Positions 10,396 through 19,122 of a stretch of DNA of 64,000 nt are shown one piece after another. Numbering within the stretch: the first letter of the stretch is position 1; each line of letters opens with the position of its first letter. Both the position numbers and the translations under genes were made by a program. Origin of the DNA: Pseudomonadota bacterium (GTDB taxonomy: Bacteria; Pseudomonadota; Alphaproteobacteria; Caulobacterales; Caulobacteraceae); contig JAIUNU010000008.1 of the NCBI GenBank assembly GCA_020161365.1, forward strand, positions 124,001-188,000, given 5' to 3'. The notes under the pieces were generated by a model that saw only the letters and a list, made by a program, of their open reading frames with translations, ran no database searches and was not told the origin of the DNA.

Positions 10396-11697
10396 ATGGA
10401 CTTCCGACTGTCACCGGAACTTTCGGCCTATCTCGAAGAGCTCGACGCCTTCATCGAGAAGGAGATCGCCCCTCTGCAGGCGCGCGACGACAACGAGCGC
10501 TTCTTCGACCACCGCCGCGAATGGGCCCGCACCGACTGGGACGCGGGCGGCCTGCCGCGCCACGAATGGGAGGAACTGCTGGGCAAGGCCCGCAGACTGG
10601 CCGACCAGGCCGGCCACTATCGCTACGCCCTGCCCAAAGCCTATGGCGGCCAGGACGGCACGAACCTGGGCATGGCGGTGATCCGCGAGCACCTGGCCAG
10701 TAAGGGTCTTGGCCTGTTCAACGACCTGCAGAACGAACACTCGATCGTCGGCAACAATCCGTTCGTGCTGATGATCCGCGACTTCGGCCGGCCCGACCAG
10801 CAGCACCTGATCGAGGACATGCTGGATCGCGGCGCCTTCCGCCCGACCTTTGGACTTACGGAACCCGACCACGGCTCTGACGCCACCTTCATGGAGACCC
10901 GCGCGGTGCGCGAGGAACGCCACGGCGAGGCCGGCTGGCGGATCGACGGCGAGAAGATGTGGACCACGGGCATGCACGCGGCCACCCACTGCTGCCTGTT
11001 CGCCCGCACCAGCGGAAACGACGGCGACGCGCGGGGCGTCACCGCCTTTCTGGTTCCGGCTCACGCGCCCGGGGTGAAGATCGAGGAGTACCTCTGGACC
11101 TTCAACATGCCGACCGACCACCCCCGGGTCAGCTTCACCAATGTCTGGGTCCCCGACTCGGCGATGTTCGGACCCGAGGGCGGCGGCCTGGCCCTCGCCC
11201 AGCACTTCGTGCACGAGAACCGCATCCGCCAGGCCGCCTCCAGCCTCGGCGCGGCCGTCTACTGCATCGAGGAAAGCATCAAGTACGCGCGCGCCCGCAA
11301 GCCGTTCGGCAAGGCGCTGTCGGAAAACCAGGCCATCCAGTTCCCGATCGTGGAGCTCTCGACCCAGGCTGAGATGCTGCGCCTGCTGATCCGCAAAACC
11401 GCCTGGGAGATGGACCAGATGTCCAAGGTCGAGGTGGAAAAGCGCCTCTCCGATAAGGTCTCGATGTGTAACTACTGGGCCAACCGGCTGTGCTGCGAGG
11501 CCGCCGACCGGGCGATGCAGATCCACGGCGGCATCGGCTATTCGCGGCACAAGCCGTTCGAGCACATCTACCGCCACCACCGCCGCTACCGGATCACCGA
11601 GGGCAGCGAGGAAATCCAGATGCGTAAGGTCGCCGCCTGGCTGTTCGGCTACATGGGTCCGCGCAAGCAAGCCTTCGCGGAGATGGATAAGGTTTAA
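10396..11697 (+). CDS. Acyl-CoA dehydrogenase family protein
   Basis: The ATG at 10396 has GGGAGG seven bases upstream, so I prefer it to the TTG six bases before. The 433-residue protein has the family's helical N-domain, the FAD-binding beta domain (FGLTEPDHGSDATFMET, then GEKMWTTGMHAATHCCLFART) and the C-terminal helical domain ending in ALQ-type motifs (AMQIHGGIGYSRHKPFEHIYRHHRRYRITEGSEEIQMRKVAAWL). The C-terminal motif EGSEEIQ is typical. These flavoenzymes make trans-2-enoyl-CoA and pass electrons to ETF. Substrate chain length is not visible. No other beta-oxidation gene is adjacent; a thiolase lies 7.4 kb away. Confidence 0.9.
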   Translation: MDFRLSPELSAYLEELDAFIEKEIAPLQARDDNERFFDHRREWARTDWDAGGLPRHEWEELLGKARRLADQAGHYRYALPKAYGGQDGTNLGMAVIREHLASKGLGLFNDLQNEHSIVGNNPFVLMIRDFGRPDQQHLIEDMLDRGAFRPTFGLTEPDHGSDATFMETRAVREERHGEAGWRIDGEKMWTTGMHAATHCCLFARTSGNDGDARGVTAFLVPAHAPGVKIEEYLWTFNMPTDHPRVSFTNVWVPDSAMFGPEGGGLALAQHFVHENRIRQAASSLGAAVYCIEESIKYARARKPFGKALSENQAIQFPIVELSTQAEMLRLLIRKTAWEMDQMSKVEVEKRLSDKVSMCNYWANRLCCEAADRAMQIHGGIGYSRHKPFEHIYRHHRRYRITEGSEEIQMRKVAAWLFGYMGPRKQAFAEMDKV

Positions 11698-11776
11698 CCT
11701 TCGTGGCCCTGACGTGTATCAACGGACGCGCTATCTAACGGCGGTATGCGGCGTACATGTTCGCATATCGCCGGAC

Positions 11777-11814
11777 GAGCCTGCGGGTCCGCCTCCTTCG
11801 AGGCGGGCGGGCTC
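11777..11814 (+). terminator. Hairpin between the acyl-CoA dehydrogenase and lemA
   Basis: CCGCCTC-CTTC-GAGGCGG, extended by GAGCC pairing with GGCTC outside. There is no clear U-tract afterwards, so termination is possible but unproven. Confidence 0.35.
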
Positions 11815-11836
11815 ACCGGGTTTGGTGGAGGGATCC

Positions 11837-12475
11837 TTGAACAGCCGTCTCGTCCGTAACGCCGCGCGCGTCGCCTTGGTCGTCGCCATCCCCGCCACCC
11901 TGGCGGGCTGCGGGATCAATAAGATTCCCACCCAGGACGAGGCGACCAAGACCGCCTGGGCCGAGGTGCAGAACCAGTACCAGCGCCGCGCCGACCTGAT
12001 CCCTAACCTGGTCGCGACCGTTAAGGGCTATGCGGCCCAGGAAAAGGACGTGCTGACCGCCGTCACGCAGGCCCGCGCCAGCGCCACGCAGGTCAAGGTC
12101 GACGCCTCGACCATCACCGACCCGGCCCAGTTCCAGAAGTTCGCCGCCGCCCAGGACCAGCTGTCGGGCGTGCTGGGTCGCCTGATGGTGATCCAGGAGC
12201 AGTATCCGGACCTGAAGTCGAACCAGAACTTCATGGCCCTGCAGAGCCAGCTGGAAGGCACCGAAAACCGCATCGCGATCGCGCGGCGCGACTACAACGA
12301 GACCGCGCAGAAGTACAACACCACCCTGCGGACCTTCCCCAGCGTGTTCTGGGCCAAGACGCTCTACAGCGACCAGAAGCCGGCCCAGCTGTTCCAGGCC
12401 ACCGCCGCCGCCCAGAGCGCGCCGACGGTGGACTTCTCCAGCCCGCCGACCGCCGCGCCGCCGAAGGTCCAGTAG
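11837..12475 (+). CDS. LemA family lipoprotein
   Basis: I choose the TTG at 11837, preceded by GGAGGGA, because it gives a proper lipoprotein signal with lipobox LAGC at residue 25 (AIPATLAGCG). An upstream ATG frame would put an unrelated 41-residue segment before it. The 212-residue product has the LemA helical-bundle signature: WAEVQNQYQRRADLIPNLVATVKGYA, then ENRIAIARRDYNETAQKYN, then a segment beginning FPSVFWAK. LemA proteins often sit next to TPM-domain genes, as here, and the pair is thought to act in envelope or protein quality control. Biochemistry is unclear. Confidence 0.88.
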   Translation: MNSRLVRNAARVALVVAIPATLAGCGINKIPTQDEATKTAWAEVQNQYQRRADLIPNLVATVKGYAAQEKDVLTAVTQARASATQVKVDASTITDPAQFQKFAAAQDQLSGVLGRLMVIQEQYPDLKSNQNFMALQSQLEGTENRIAIARRDYNETAQKYNTTLRTFPSVFWAKTLYSDQKPAQLFQATAAAQSAPTVDFSSPPTAAPPKVQ

Positions 12476-12500
12476 GCCTGTGGCCATGACCGCTTTCATC

Positions 12501-12620
12501 CTCCCCCGTAAAACGGGGGAGGGGGACCGCAGAGCGGTGGAGGGGGCGTCCAACCGCCGCTTGCGCCCCCTCCGTCACGGCGCGTATCCGCGCCGCGCCA
12601 CCTCCCCCGTTGCACGGGTG
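12501..12620. repeat. Palindromic intergenic repeat (REP/BIME-like) upstream of the TPM gene
   Basis: It begins with CTCCCCCG-TAAAA-CGGGGGAG, then a GGACCGC...GCGGTGG stretch and GGAGGGGGCG. About 35 bases later it turns around into GCGCCCCCTCCGTC and ends with CCACCTCCCCCGTT. This is two inverted copies of a G/C-rich unit, of the kind scattered in Caulobacter intergenic regions. A shorter relative is at 45702-45726. It may supply or alter the start region of the following gene. Confidence 0.65.
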
Positions 12621-13382
12621 AGGATGTGGCTGTTGATGTTGGCGACGGTGCTGTTCGCCCTGCCCGCCCTGGCGGACCCGAAGTTCCCGGCGCTGTCCGG
12701 CCGCGTGGTCGACGACGCACAGGTGCTGTCGCCGGATGTCGAGCAAGACCTCTCGGACAAGCTCGAGGCGCTGGAGACCCGCACCGGCCGTCAGTTGGTG
12801 GTGGCCACGGTCAGCAGCCTGCAGGGCTATCCGATCGAGGACTACGGCTACAAGCTCGGCCGGACCTGGGGGATCGGCGACAAGGATAAGGACGACGGGG
12901 CGATCCTTCTGGTCGCGCCCAACGACCGCCAGGTGCGGATCGAGGTCGGCTATGGCCTGGAGCCGGTGCTGACCGACGCCTTGTCGAGCGTCATCATCCA
13001 GTCGGCCATCCTGCCGAAGTTCCGCAACGGGGACATCTCAGGCGGCGTGGTCGCCGGCGCTGACGCCATGATCGAGCAGCTAGGCCTGCCGCCCGACGAG
13101 GCCAAGGCGCGTGTGGCGGACGCCGCGCGGCCCGAGCGTCACGAGGCGCGCGGCTCGCCCATCGTCGGACTGCTGATCTTCCTGTTCGTGATCTTCGTGT
13201 TCTCCAGCCTGTTCAGGGGACGGCGCGGCGGGTTCGGCTCAGCCCTGCCCTGGATCATCCTCAACGTCCTGACCAGCAGCGGGCGCGGCGGCGGTGGCGG
13301 CGGTGACTGGGGCGGCGGGGGCGGTGGCTTCTCCGGCGGCGGCGGCTCGTTCGGCGGTGGCGGCAGTTCGGGACGGTGGTGA
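12618..13382 (+). CDS. TPM-domain membrane protein (YgcG family)
   Basis: I take the GTG at 12618; an ATG two codons later is equally possible. This gives a signal peptide (RMWLLMLATVLFALPALA), then a TPM domain (about residues 25-160; GRVVDDAQVLSPDVEQDLSDKLEALE, then DDGAILLVAPNDRQVRIEVGYGLEPVLTD). After it come one transmembrane helix (IVGLLIFLFVIFVFSSLF) and a Gly-rich tail with runs of Gly, Ser and Phe. This is the standard YgcG layout of 254 residues. The track start upstream would translate the repeat element and is rejected. It works with LemA by context; the role is not established. Confidence 0.85.
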   Translation: MRMWLLMLATVLFALPALADPKFPALSGRVVDDAQVLSPDVEQDLSDKLEALETRTGRQLVVATVSSLQGYPIEDYGYKLGRTWGIGDKDKDDGAILLVAPNDRQVRIEVGYGLEPVLTDALSSVIIQSAILPKFRNGDISGGVVAGADAMIEQLGLPPDEAKARVADAARPERHEARGSPIVGLLIFLFVIFVFSSLFRGRRGGFGSALPWIILNVLTSSGRGGGGGGDWGGGGGGFSGGGGSFGGGGSSGRW

Positions 13383-13383
13383 G

Positions 13384-14085
13384 ATGGCCAAGCACATGAC
13401 CCCCCACGATCTCGACCGCATCGCCCAGGCGGTGGCGGACGCGGAGAAAACCACTGCGGGCGAGATCTTCTGCGTCCTGGCGCCGGAGGTTTCGGACTAT
13501 CGCGAGACGCCGCTGGTCTGGGCCGCCGCCAGCGCCCTTGTCCTCCCGGCCGCCGCGCTGCTGGCGGGCTTTCGTCCAGAGATGCTGACCCGCCTGTTCG
13601 GCGGCTGGAGCGTCGGCCACCACGCGGCCCAGGACGGCGCGATCCTGTCGGCGCTGTCGACCTATATCGTGCTGCAGCTGGTGGTGTTCGTCGTCGCCGC
13701 CCTGGTGGTGTCGATCCCGCCGGTCCGTCGCGCCCTGACTCCCGGCGCGCTGAAGACCGCCCGCGTCAAGCGCGCGGCCATGGAGCAGTTCCTCGGTCAC
13801 GGCCTGCATGTCACCCGCGACCGCACCGGCGTGCTGATCTTCGCAGCCCTGGCCGAGCACCGGGTCGAGGTGATCGCCGACGAGGGCATCTACAAGGCCG
13901 CGCCCAATGCGGTGTGGGACGAGGTCGTCGCCGATCTGGTGGCGGGACTCAAGCGCGGCAAGGTCGCCGACGGCTTCGTGGCCGCCGTCGCCCGCACCGG
14001 CGCGATCCTCGCCGCTCATGTCCCCCCGCGCGGAGACGACCGCAACGAACTGGCGGACGGCCTGACGATCCTGCCGAAGCGGTGA
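13384..14085 (+). CDS. Second TPM-domain membrane protein
   Basis: It starts one base after the stop of the preceding gene (TGAGATGG), so it is translationally coupled. The 233-residue product has an N-terminal TPM half (HDLDRIAQAVADAEKTTAGEIFCVLAPEVSDYRETPL). Two transmembrane helices follow (about residues 42-62 and 86-112). A C-terminal TPM half (TRDRTGVLIFAALAEHRVEVIADEGIYKAAP, then GLKRGKVADGFVAAVARTGAILA) completes it. It lacks a signal peptide and the Gly-rich tail. Together with lemA and the first TPM gene it forms a three-gene operon. Function is inferred only from this recurrent neighbourhood. Confidence 0.85.
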   Translation: MAKHMTPHDLDRIAQAVADAEKTTAGEIFCVLAPEVSDYRETPLVWAAASALVLPAAALLAGFRPEMLTRLFGGWSVGHHAAQDGAILSALSTYIVLQLVVFVVAALVVSIPPVRRALTPGALKTARVKRAAMEQFLGHGLHVTRDRTGVLIFAALAEHRVEVIADEGIYKAAPNAVWDEVVADLVAGLKRGKVADGFVAAVARTGAILAAHVPPRGDDRNELADGLTILPKR

Positions 14086-14154
14086 CGCTAAGGAAGACTG
14101 GCGGAACGCTTCGCCTCGGCGTCATCATCCCCCAAACGACGAGGGGGAACCGCC

Positions 14155-14586
14155 ATGTCCAATATCGACCCGACCCGTGCGCAGTTCGACGCGTTCAAGG
14201 CCCTGCCGCGCGATGCGCCGATCCACATGCTGAACCTGATCCGGCTGAAGCCGCTGGCCGACTATCCGGCCGACCATCCCAATCACGGCAAGGGCATGAC
14301 GGGTCTCGACGCCTATCGCGAGTACGGCCGCACCTCCGGCCCGATCTTCGAGGGACTGGGCGGCCGTCAGGTGTGGGCGGGCAGTCCCGAGGTCGTGCTG
14401 ACCGGTCCCAGCGACGAGCGGTGGGACCTGGCCTTCATCGCCGAGTACCCGAATGCCGGCGCCTTCCTGGCGATGGTCACGAACCCCGAGTACCGCGAGC
14501 ACGTCAAGCATCGCCAGGCAGCGGTGGAAGACTCCCGGCTAATCCGCTTTTCGCCCTTCGCGCCCGGCAAGGGCTTCGGCGAGTAA
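14155..14586 (+). CDS. DUF1330 family protein
   Basis: This 143-residue soluble protein has a good ribosome-binding site (GAGGGGGAACCGCC before the ATG). The ferredoxin-like DUF1330 pattern is seen in IHMLNLIRLKPLADYP, then YREYGRTSGPIFEGLGGRQVWAGSPE, and in AFIAEYPNAGAFLAMVTNPEYREHVKHRQAAVEDSRLIRF. The terminal part, with its tandem YPN and YREH elements, is typical. These dimeric alpha/beta-barrel proteins have no agreed reaction. It is convergent with the amidohydrolase gene, leaving only 3 bases between the two stops. Confidence 0.85.
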   Translation: MSNIDPTRAQFDAFKALPRDAPIHMLNLIRLKPLADYPADHPNHGKGMTGLDAYREYGRTSGPIFEGLGGRQVWAGSPEVVLTGPSDERWDLAFIAEYPNAGAFLAMVTNPEYREHVKHRQAAVEDSRLIRFSPFAPGKGFGE

Positions 14587-14589
14587 GCG

Positions 14590-16335
14590 TTACTCGGCCG
14601 CCAAGGCGAGCGGCGCGGCCTGGGCGCCGCGCACCAGGCGGCCTGGCAAGGCTCCGGTCGGCTCGCCGTCGCGCTGGGTGACGACGCCGGCGACGATCGT
14701 GGCGACATAGCCGTGCGCGCGCTGGGTCAGGCGACGCCCGCCCGCAGGCAGGTCGTAGACCACCCGGGGCGCGTCCAGCCGCAAGCCCTCGTAGTCGATG
14801 ACATTGAGGTCGGCGCGATAGCCCGGCGCGATCAGCCCCCGATCCAGCAGGCCGACAGCTCGGGCGGTGTCGCGGGTCTGGCGAGCGATCATGGTCTCCA
14901 GCGGGATCCTGGCCCCCCGGGTCCGATCACGGGTCCAGTGGATCAGGTTGCTGGTCGGGAAGCTGCCGTCGCAGATCATGCCAACATGGGCCCCGCCGTC
15001 GGACAGGCCCGGCACGGTGTCGCGATGCGTCAGCATGGCGAAGCTGGGGTCCAGCGAGCCGTCCGCGTAATTCAGGAATGGATGGTACAGCATGCCCCGC
15101 CCGTCCTGGGCCAGCATCGCGTCCAGCGCGACAGCGGCGGGGTCGCGCCCCTGGCGCGCGGCGATCGCGGCGACGGTCATGTCGGCGGTGGGCTCATAGT
15201 CCGGGTCGTCGCCGCCCATCGGAAAGAGATTGTCCCAGGTCCGCAGCGCGCTACCAGCGAAGGGGCCCTGGGCCTCGCCATCGTGGGCCAGCAGCCGGGC
15301 GCGGAATCCCGGCTCGGACAGGGCCGCGACCTTGTCGGCCAAGGGGCGGTCCTTCAGTTCGGCGAAGACCGGGTTCTGGCTGAACGGATTGAGGGTCAGC
15401 TCCAGGCCGAACAGCACCCCGACCGGACGGCCGCAGACCTGCGCCTTCATCGGCAGGCCCGCGTCGACGGCGGCGGCGACGCCATCCAGCAACGCCCGCC
15501 AGCCCTGCGGCGCCTTGGGGCTCTGGACCAGCGAGAACGACAGCGGCCGGCCTGACCGCTCGACGATCCGCCGCAGCATGGCCAGCTCGGCGGGGCCGTC
15601 GACAAAGTCCGACACCACCTGCAGCACGCCCTTGCCGGCGGCCGCCAAGCCGAGCGCGATTCCCGTCAGTTCGTCCTCGCCTGCGGTCAGGGTCGGGGTC
15701 GGCTGGCCGTCGCTGGTGCGGTGATTGAGGGTGCGTGAGGTGGAGAAGCCCAGGGCGCCGGCCTCGACCGCGCGCCGGGCGATCGCGGCCATGGCGGCGA
15801 TGTCCGCCTCGGTCGCCGGCTCGCGGTTCGCCCCGCGCTCGCCCATCACATAGACCCGCAGGGCCGCGTGCGGCAGCTGGGCGCCGACATCCACGTCGAA
15901 GGCGCGGCCGGCCAGAAAGTCGAGATAGTCGGGAAAGCTCTCCCAGGCCCAGGGCAGCCCCTCGGTCAGCACGGGAAAGGGAATGTCCTCCACGCCCTCC
16001 ATCAGGCGGATCAGGCGATCGTGGTCCTGCGGCCGGCACGGCGCGAAGCCGACCCCGCAATTGCCCATCACGACCGTGGTGACGCCGTGGCCGGAACTGG
16101 GACCCAGCTGGCTGCTCCAGGTCGCCTGGCCGTCATAGTGGGTATGGATGTCCACGAAGCCCGGCGTGACGATGCGTCCTTTGGCGTCGATCTCCTCGGC
16201 GCCGGCGCCCAAGCCCTGACCGATCGCGACGATGACGCCGTCCCGGACGCCGACATCGGCCTGGAAGCCCGTACCGCCCGCGCCGTCGAAGACCACGCCG
16301 CCCCGCAGGACCAGATCGTAGGCGCGTTCGCCCAT
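14590..16335 (-). CDS. N-acyl-D-amino-acid deacylase family amidohydrolase
   Basis: This 581-residue metal-dependent hydrolase has a start with GGAGGAC upstream. The N-terminal beta-sandwich ([15 protein letters not shown]) leads to the first metal site [13 protein letters not shown] and to [22 protein letters not shown]. This is characteristic of the D-aminoacylase/dihydropyrimidinase branch, as is the later [16 protein letters not shown] acid motif. The C-terminal strand pair ([14 protein letters not shown]) closes the sandwich. There is no signal peptide. It probably hydrolyses an N-acyl-D-amino acid or a related amide; the exact substrate is open. It lies downstream of a TonB receptor on the same strand, but a terminator separates them. 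Confidence 0.88.
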   Translation of the reverse strand: MGERAYDLVLRGGVVFDGAGGTGFQADVGVRDGVIVAIGQGLGAGAEEIDAKGRIVTPGFVDIHTHYDGQATWSSQLGPSSGHGVTTVVMGNCGVGFAPCRPQDHDRLIRLMEGVEDIPFPVLTEGLPWAWESFPDYLDFLAGRAFDVDVGAQLPHAALRVYVMGERGANREPATEADIAAMAAIARRAVEAGALGFSTSRTLNHRTSDGQPTPTLTAGEDELTGIALGLAAAGKGVLQVVSDFVDGPAELAMLRRIVERSGRPLSFSLVQSPKAPQGWRALLDGVAAAVDAGLPMKAQVCGRPVGVLFGLELTLNPFSQNPVFAELKDRPLADKVAALSEPGFRARLLAHDGEAQGPFAGSALRTWDNLFPMGGDDPDYEPTADMTVAAIAARQGRDPAAVALDAMLAQDGRGMLYHPFLNYADGSLDPSFAMLTHRDTVPGLSDGGAHVGMICDGSFPTSNLIHWTRDRTRGARIPLETMIARQTRDTARAVGLLDRGLIAPGYRADLNVIDYEGLRLDAPRVVYDLPAGGRRLTQRAHGYVATIVAGVVTQRDGEPTGALPGRLVRGAQAAPLALAAE

Positions 16336-16397
16336 GGCCGTCCTCCCGTCATCTTATCGTTGTTCACCAACGTGCGCCCGACGGAACCAAAGCGTCA

Positions 16398-16430
16398 AGA
16401 AAAAGGGCGGCCGCCGAAGCGACCGCCCTT
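16398..16430 (-). terminator. Terminator of the TonB receptor gene
   Basis: AAGGGCGG pairs with CCGCCCTT around a 12-base GC-rich loop. On the minus strand it is followed by a TTTTTCTT run. It lies about 22 bases after the receptor stop codon. Confidence 0.8.
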
Positions 16431-16452
16431 CAAGAGGCGTTTGTCTACCGCC

Positions 16453-18855
16453 TTAGAACGACTTGCGGACCGTCACGCCCATGGTGCGCGGCTGACCCAC
16501 GGCGTAGCCCAGACGGGCGCGACCACCGCGTTCGCGGTCGAACGACAGCAGCGCGTTCTCGTCGAAGAGGTTGTTGACGTAGAACGTCATGTCGACGCCG
16601 TCCGGCATCTCCAGGCCGGCGCTGAGATTGACGATCTCGTAGCTGGGCAGCTGGAGATTGACGACCGTCGGGACCGTGCCTGTGGCGCCGCCGAAGGCGA
16701 GACCCGAGACGAACGAGCGCGGGTTGTTCTCCTGGTCGCTGGCCTGGGTGAAGCGGTTGCCGACGTGCTGCAGCGAAGCCTTCAGGTAGCCGTTGACGCC
16801 CGGCCGGACTTCCTTGCTGTAGGTGACGTCGAACGACACTTGGAACTTCGGCACCGACGGCAGTCGATTGCCCTCGCGGATGCCGCCGATCACCGCGCCC
16901 GTCCCGTCCTTCACGGTCGAGTCAAACTCGGCTTCCAGGAGGCTGCCCGACAGGCCGATGTCGAGACCGTTGGCCAGACGCGCGGTCAGCTCGGCCTCGA
17001 CACCCTTGGTGTGGGCCTTGGGCACATTGAACACCACGCGCGACGAGCACGAGCCGGCGTCCAGAGTGGTCTGCAGGTTCTTGATGTCGGTGTAGAAGGC
17101 CGCCGCGTTCAGGGTGACGCGGCCAAACCGTGACTTCACGCCGCCCTCGTAGTTCCACAGCGTCTCGTCGTCGTAGGACTGGTAGCCGCCGAAGATCGCC
17201 TTGTCCTGGGCCGAGCACAGCGGCAGGTTCAGCGGATCGTTGACGCCGCCCAGCCGGAAGCCCTTCGAGGCCTGGGCGTTGAAGGTGACCATGTCGCTGG
17301 CCTCGTAGCTCAGCAGGAAGCGCGGCGTGAAACCGTCCGACGAGGTCTTGTCGGTGCGGTTGTCGCCGTTCGCGAACAGGCCGCCGGACTTGAACTGACG
17401 CGTTTCGCTGAAGTCGTAATAGCGGCCGCCCGCTGTCGCGGTCAGCTTGCCGGTCGTGTAGGTCAGCTCGCCGAACACGGCCTTCTGCTTGATGTCGTAG
17501 GGTAGGTACGCGTTGTAGGGCGAGTCCTTGCCGAAGCCGTTGGCGACGGCGGCCGAGGTGCCCGCGCCCAGCTTGGCGTCGGTCGCCACGTCATAGCCCG
17601 GCGTCGGCAGGCGCTGGTTATAGACGCGGTCGACCTTCGAATAGAAACCGCCGATCACCCACTGCAGCGGGCCGTCGCCGGTAGAGGCCAGGCGAAGCTC
17701 CTGAGTGAACTGCTCAAGGTCGGTGGTGTCGCGCAGGTTCGAGGGCAGAAGCACCGCGGCCGCCGGATAGCCGAGATCCACCGACACGCTGCCGGTCAGA
17801 GCGCTGGCGTCGCGGCTGACGGTGATGTCCCGGCTGATGAAGCTGGTGACGCTGGTCAGGGTGGCGGCGTCGAACTTGAAGTTGGCGGTCATGTCCGCCA
17901 GCAGCGTGTTGTCGGCGAAGCTCTCGTCCAGCAGCAGATACTGCTCGCGCTCGCCCAGCTGGATCTTCGGCCGGGTGGTGGTGTTATTGTTGGCGAACAG
18001 GTTGAAGGTTTCCTGGCGGTTGAAGCCGCCGGCGCGGATCTCCTGATAGACGATACGCGGCGTGAAGTTCACCTGCTCGTTCGGCTCGATGTAGAACGAC
18101 AGGCGGCCGCCGCGACGGGTGCCGTCATTGACGTTCTTGTCGACCTTGCCGCCTTCCTTGCGGGCGTCGATGAAGCCCCCGTACTGGGTCAGATAGCCGA
18201 CGGCGCGCATGGCGATCTTGTCGGAGATCGGGATGTTCACCGCGCCCTTCACATGGCCGCCGAACGCATCGCCGTCCACAAGGTTGGCGTTGGCCTCGAA
18301 CGTGCCCTCCGAGACGCCGAGCTTGGGCTGGTTGGTGATGTAGCGGATCGTGCCGCCCACCGAGCCCGAGCCGAACAGCGTGCCCTGCGGACCGCGCAGG
18401 GTCTCGACGCGATTCAGGTCGAAAAGGTCGATATCGGGCGTGAACAGCGACAGCGAGATCACCGACTCGTCGAGATAGACGCCGACTTGCTCCTTCACGC
18501 CCGGCTGGTCACGAACCACCTGGCCGGCCGACACGCCGCGCACCGAAACCTGGCTCTGCCCCGGGCCGAGGTTCTGGATGGTCAGGCCCGCCACGTTGCG
18601 CGACAGGTCTTCCAGCGTCACCGCGCCCGAGCGCTGGATGTCCTTTTCCGTCTGGGCGTTGATCGAGAAGGGGATGTCCTGGATCGTCGCGTCGCGCTTG
18701 GTCGCGGTGACGATCACTTCCTCGATGGCGTTCTGATCGGCTTGCTGCGCAGCGGCGATCGACGGCAGCGCCACAAGGCCCGCGCCTAGAAGCGTAGAAA
18801 GCGCGCTGGCGCCCAGCAGCGCGCGCACACGACGGCGCGACGACACGATGGTCAT
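16453..18855 (-). CDS. TonB-dependent outer-membrane receptor
   Basis: The ATG at 18855 follows a strong GGGAGGTAA site. It gives 800 residues with a signal peptide ending in SIAAAQ. A TonB box-like segment (EEVIVTATKRDATIQDIPFSI) and the plug domain (LSRNVAGLTIQNLGPGQSQVSVRGV) follow, with VETLRGPQGTLFGSGSVGGTIRYIT. The rest is a 22-strand barrel ending in an aromatic residue (TVRKSF), as outer-membrane assembly requires. The EEVIVTATKR start is typical of the large Caulobacter/Sphingomonas receptor group that imports plant-derived or complex substrates. The ligand is unknown. The neighbouring amidohydrolase could process an imported acyl-amino compound. Confidence 0.93.
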   Translation of the reverse strand: MTIVSSRRRVRALLGASALSTLLGAGLVALPSIAAAQQADQNAIEEVIVTATKRDATIQDIPFSINAQTEKDIQRSGAVTLEDLSRNVAGLTIQNLGPGQSQVSVRGVSAGQVVRDQPGVKEQVGVYLDESVISLSLFTPDIDLFDLNRVETLRGPQGTLFGSGSVGGTIRYITNQPKLGVSEGTFEANANLVDGDAFGGHVKGAVNIPISDKIAMRAVGYLTQYGGFIDARKEGGKVDKNVNDGTRRGGRLSFYIEPNEQVNFTPRIVYQEIRAGGFNRQETFNLFANNNTTTRPKIQLGEREQYLLLDESFADNTLLADMTANFKFDAATLTSVTSFISRDITVSRDASALTGSVSVDLGYPAAAVLLPSNLRDTTDLEQFTQELRLASTGDGPLQWVIGGFYSKVDRVYNQRLPTPGYDVATDAKLGAGTSAAVANGFGKDSPYNAYLPYDIKQKAVFGELTYTTGKLTATAGGRYYDFSETRQFKSGGLFANGDNRTDKTSSDGFTPRFLLSYEASDMVTFNAQASKGFRLGGVNDPLNLPLCSAQDKAIFGGYQSYDDETLWNYEGGVKSRFGRVTLNAAAFYTDIKNLQTTLDAGSCSSRVVFNVPKAHTKGVEAELTARLANGLDIGLSGSLLEAEFDSTVKDGTGAVIGGIREGNRLPSVPKFQVSFDVTYSKEVRPGVNGYLKASLQHVGNRFTQASDQENNPRSFVSGLAFGGATGTVPTVVNLQLPSYEIVNLSAGLEMPDGVDMTFYVNNLFDENALLSFDRERGGRARLGYAVGQPRTMGVTVRKSF

Positions 18856-19122
18856 GATTACCTCCCTGATGTTTTTCGCGTTCTTGGAGACGGGCTCCCG
18901 ACGCAACGGCAGCGTTCATCTCCGTCCTGACGAAAGTCAATCTGAAACGAAGGCTTTTAGAATCAGCGCATTAGAGGTGATCGAAACTGTGATCACAAAG
19001 CCACGCCATGACCCCGGGACCGGGCGGCTTTCCCTTTACGCGCACGTGATCTTTCGCACCGCAACGAGACGGTCTAGGGTGGTCGCCAATTCAAACTAAC
19101 GTTTAACGGGGAGTGCGCCTCT

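Noticed and set aside
18988..18997. TGTGATCACA palindrome between the TonB receptor and thiolase genes
   Set aside because: A perfect 10-base palindrome resembling a CRP-type core, but too short and without flanking half-site match to claim a regulator.
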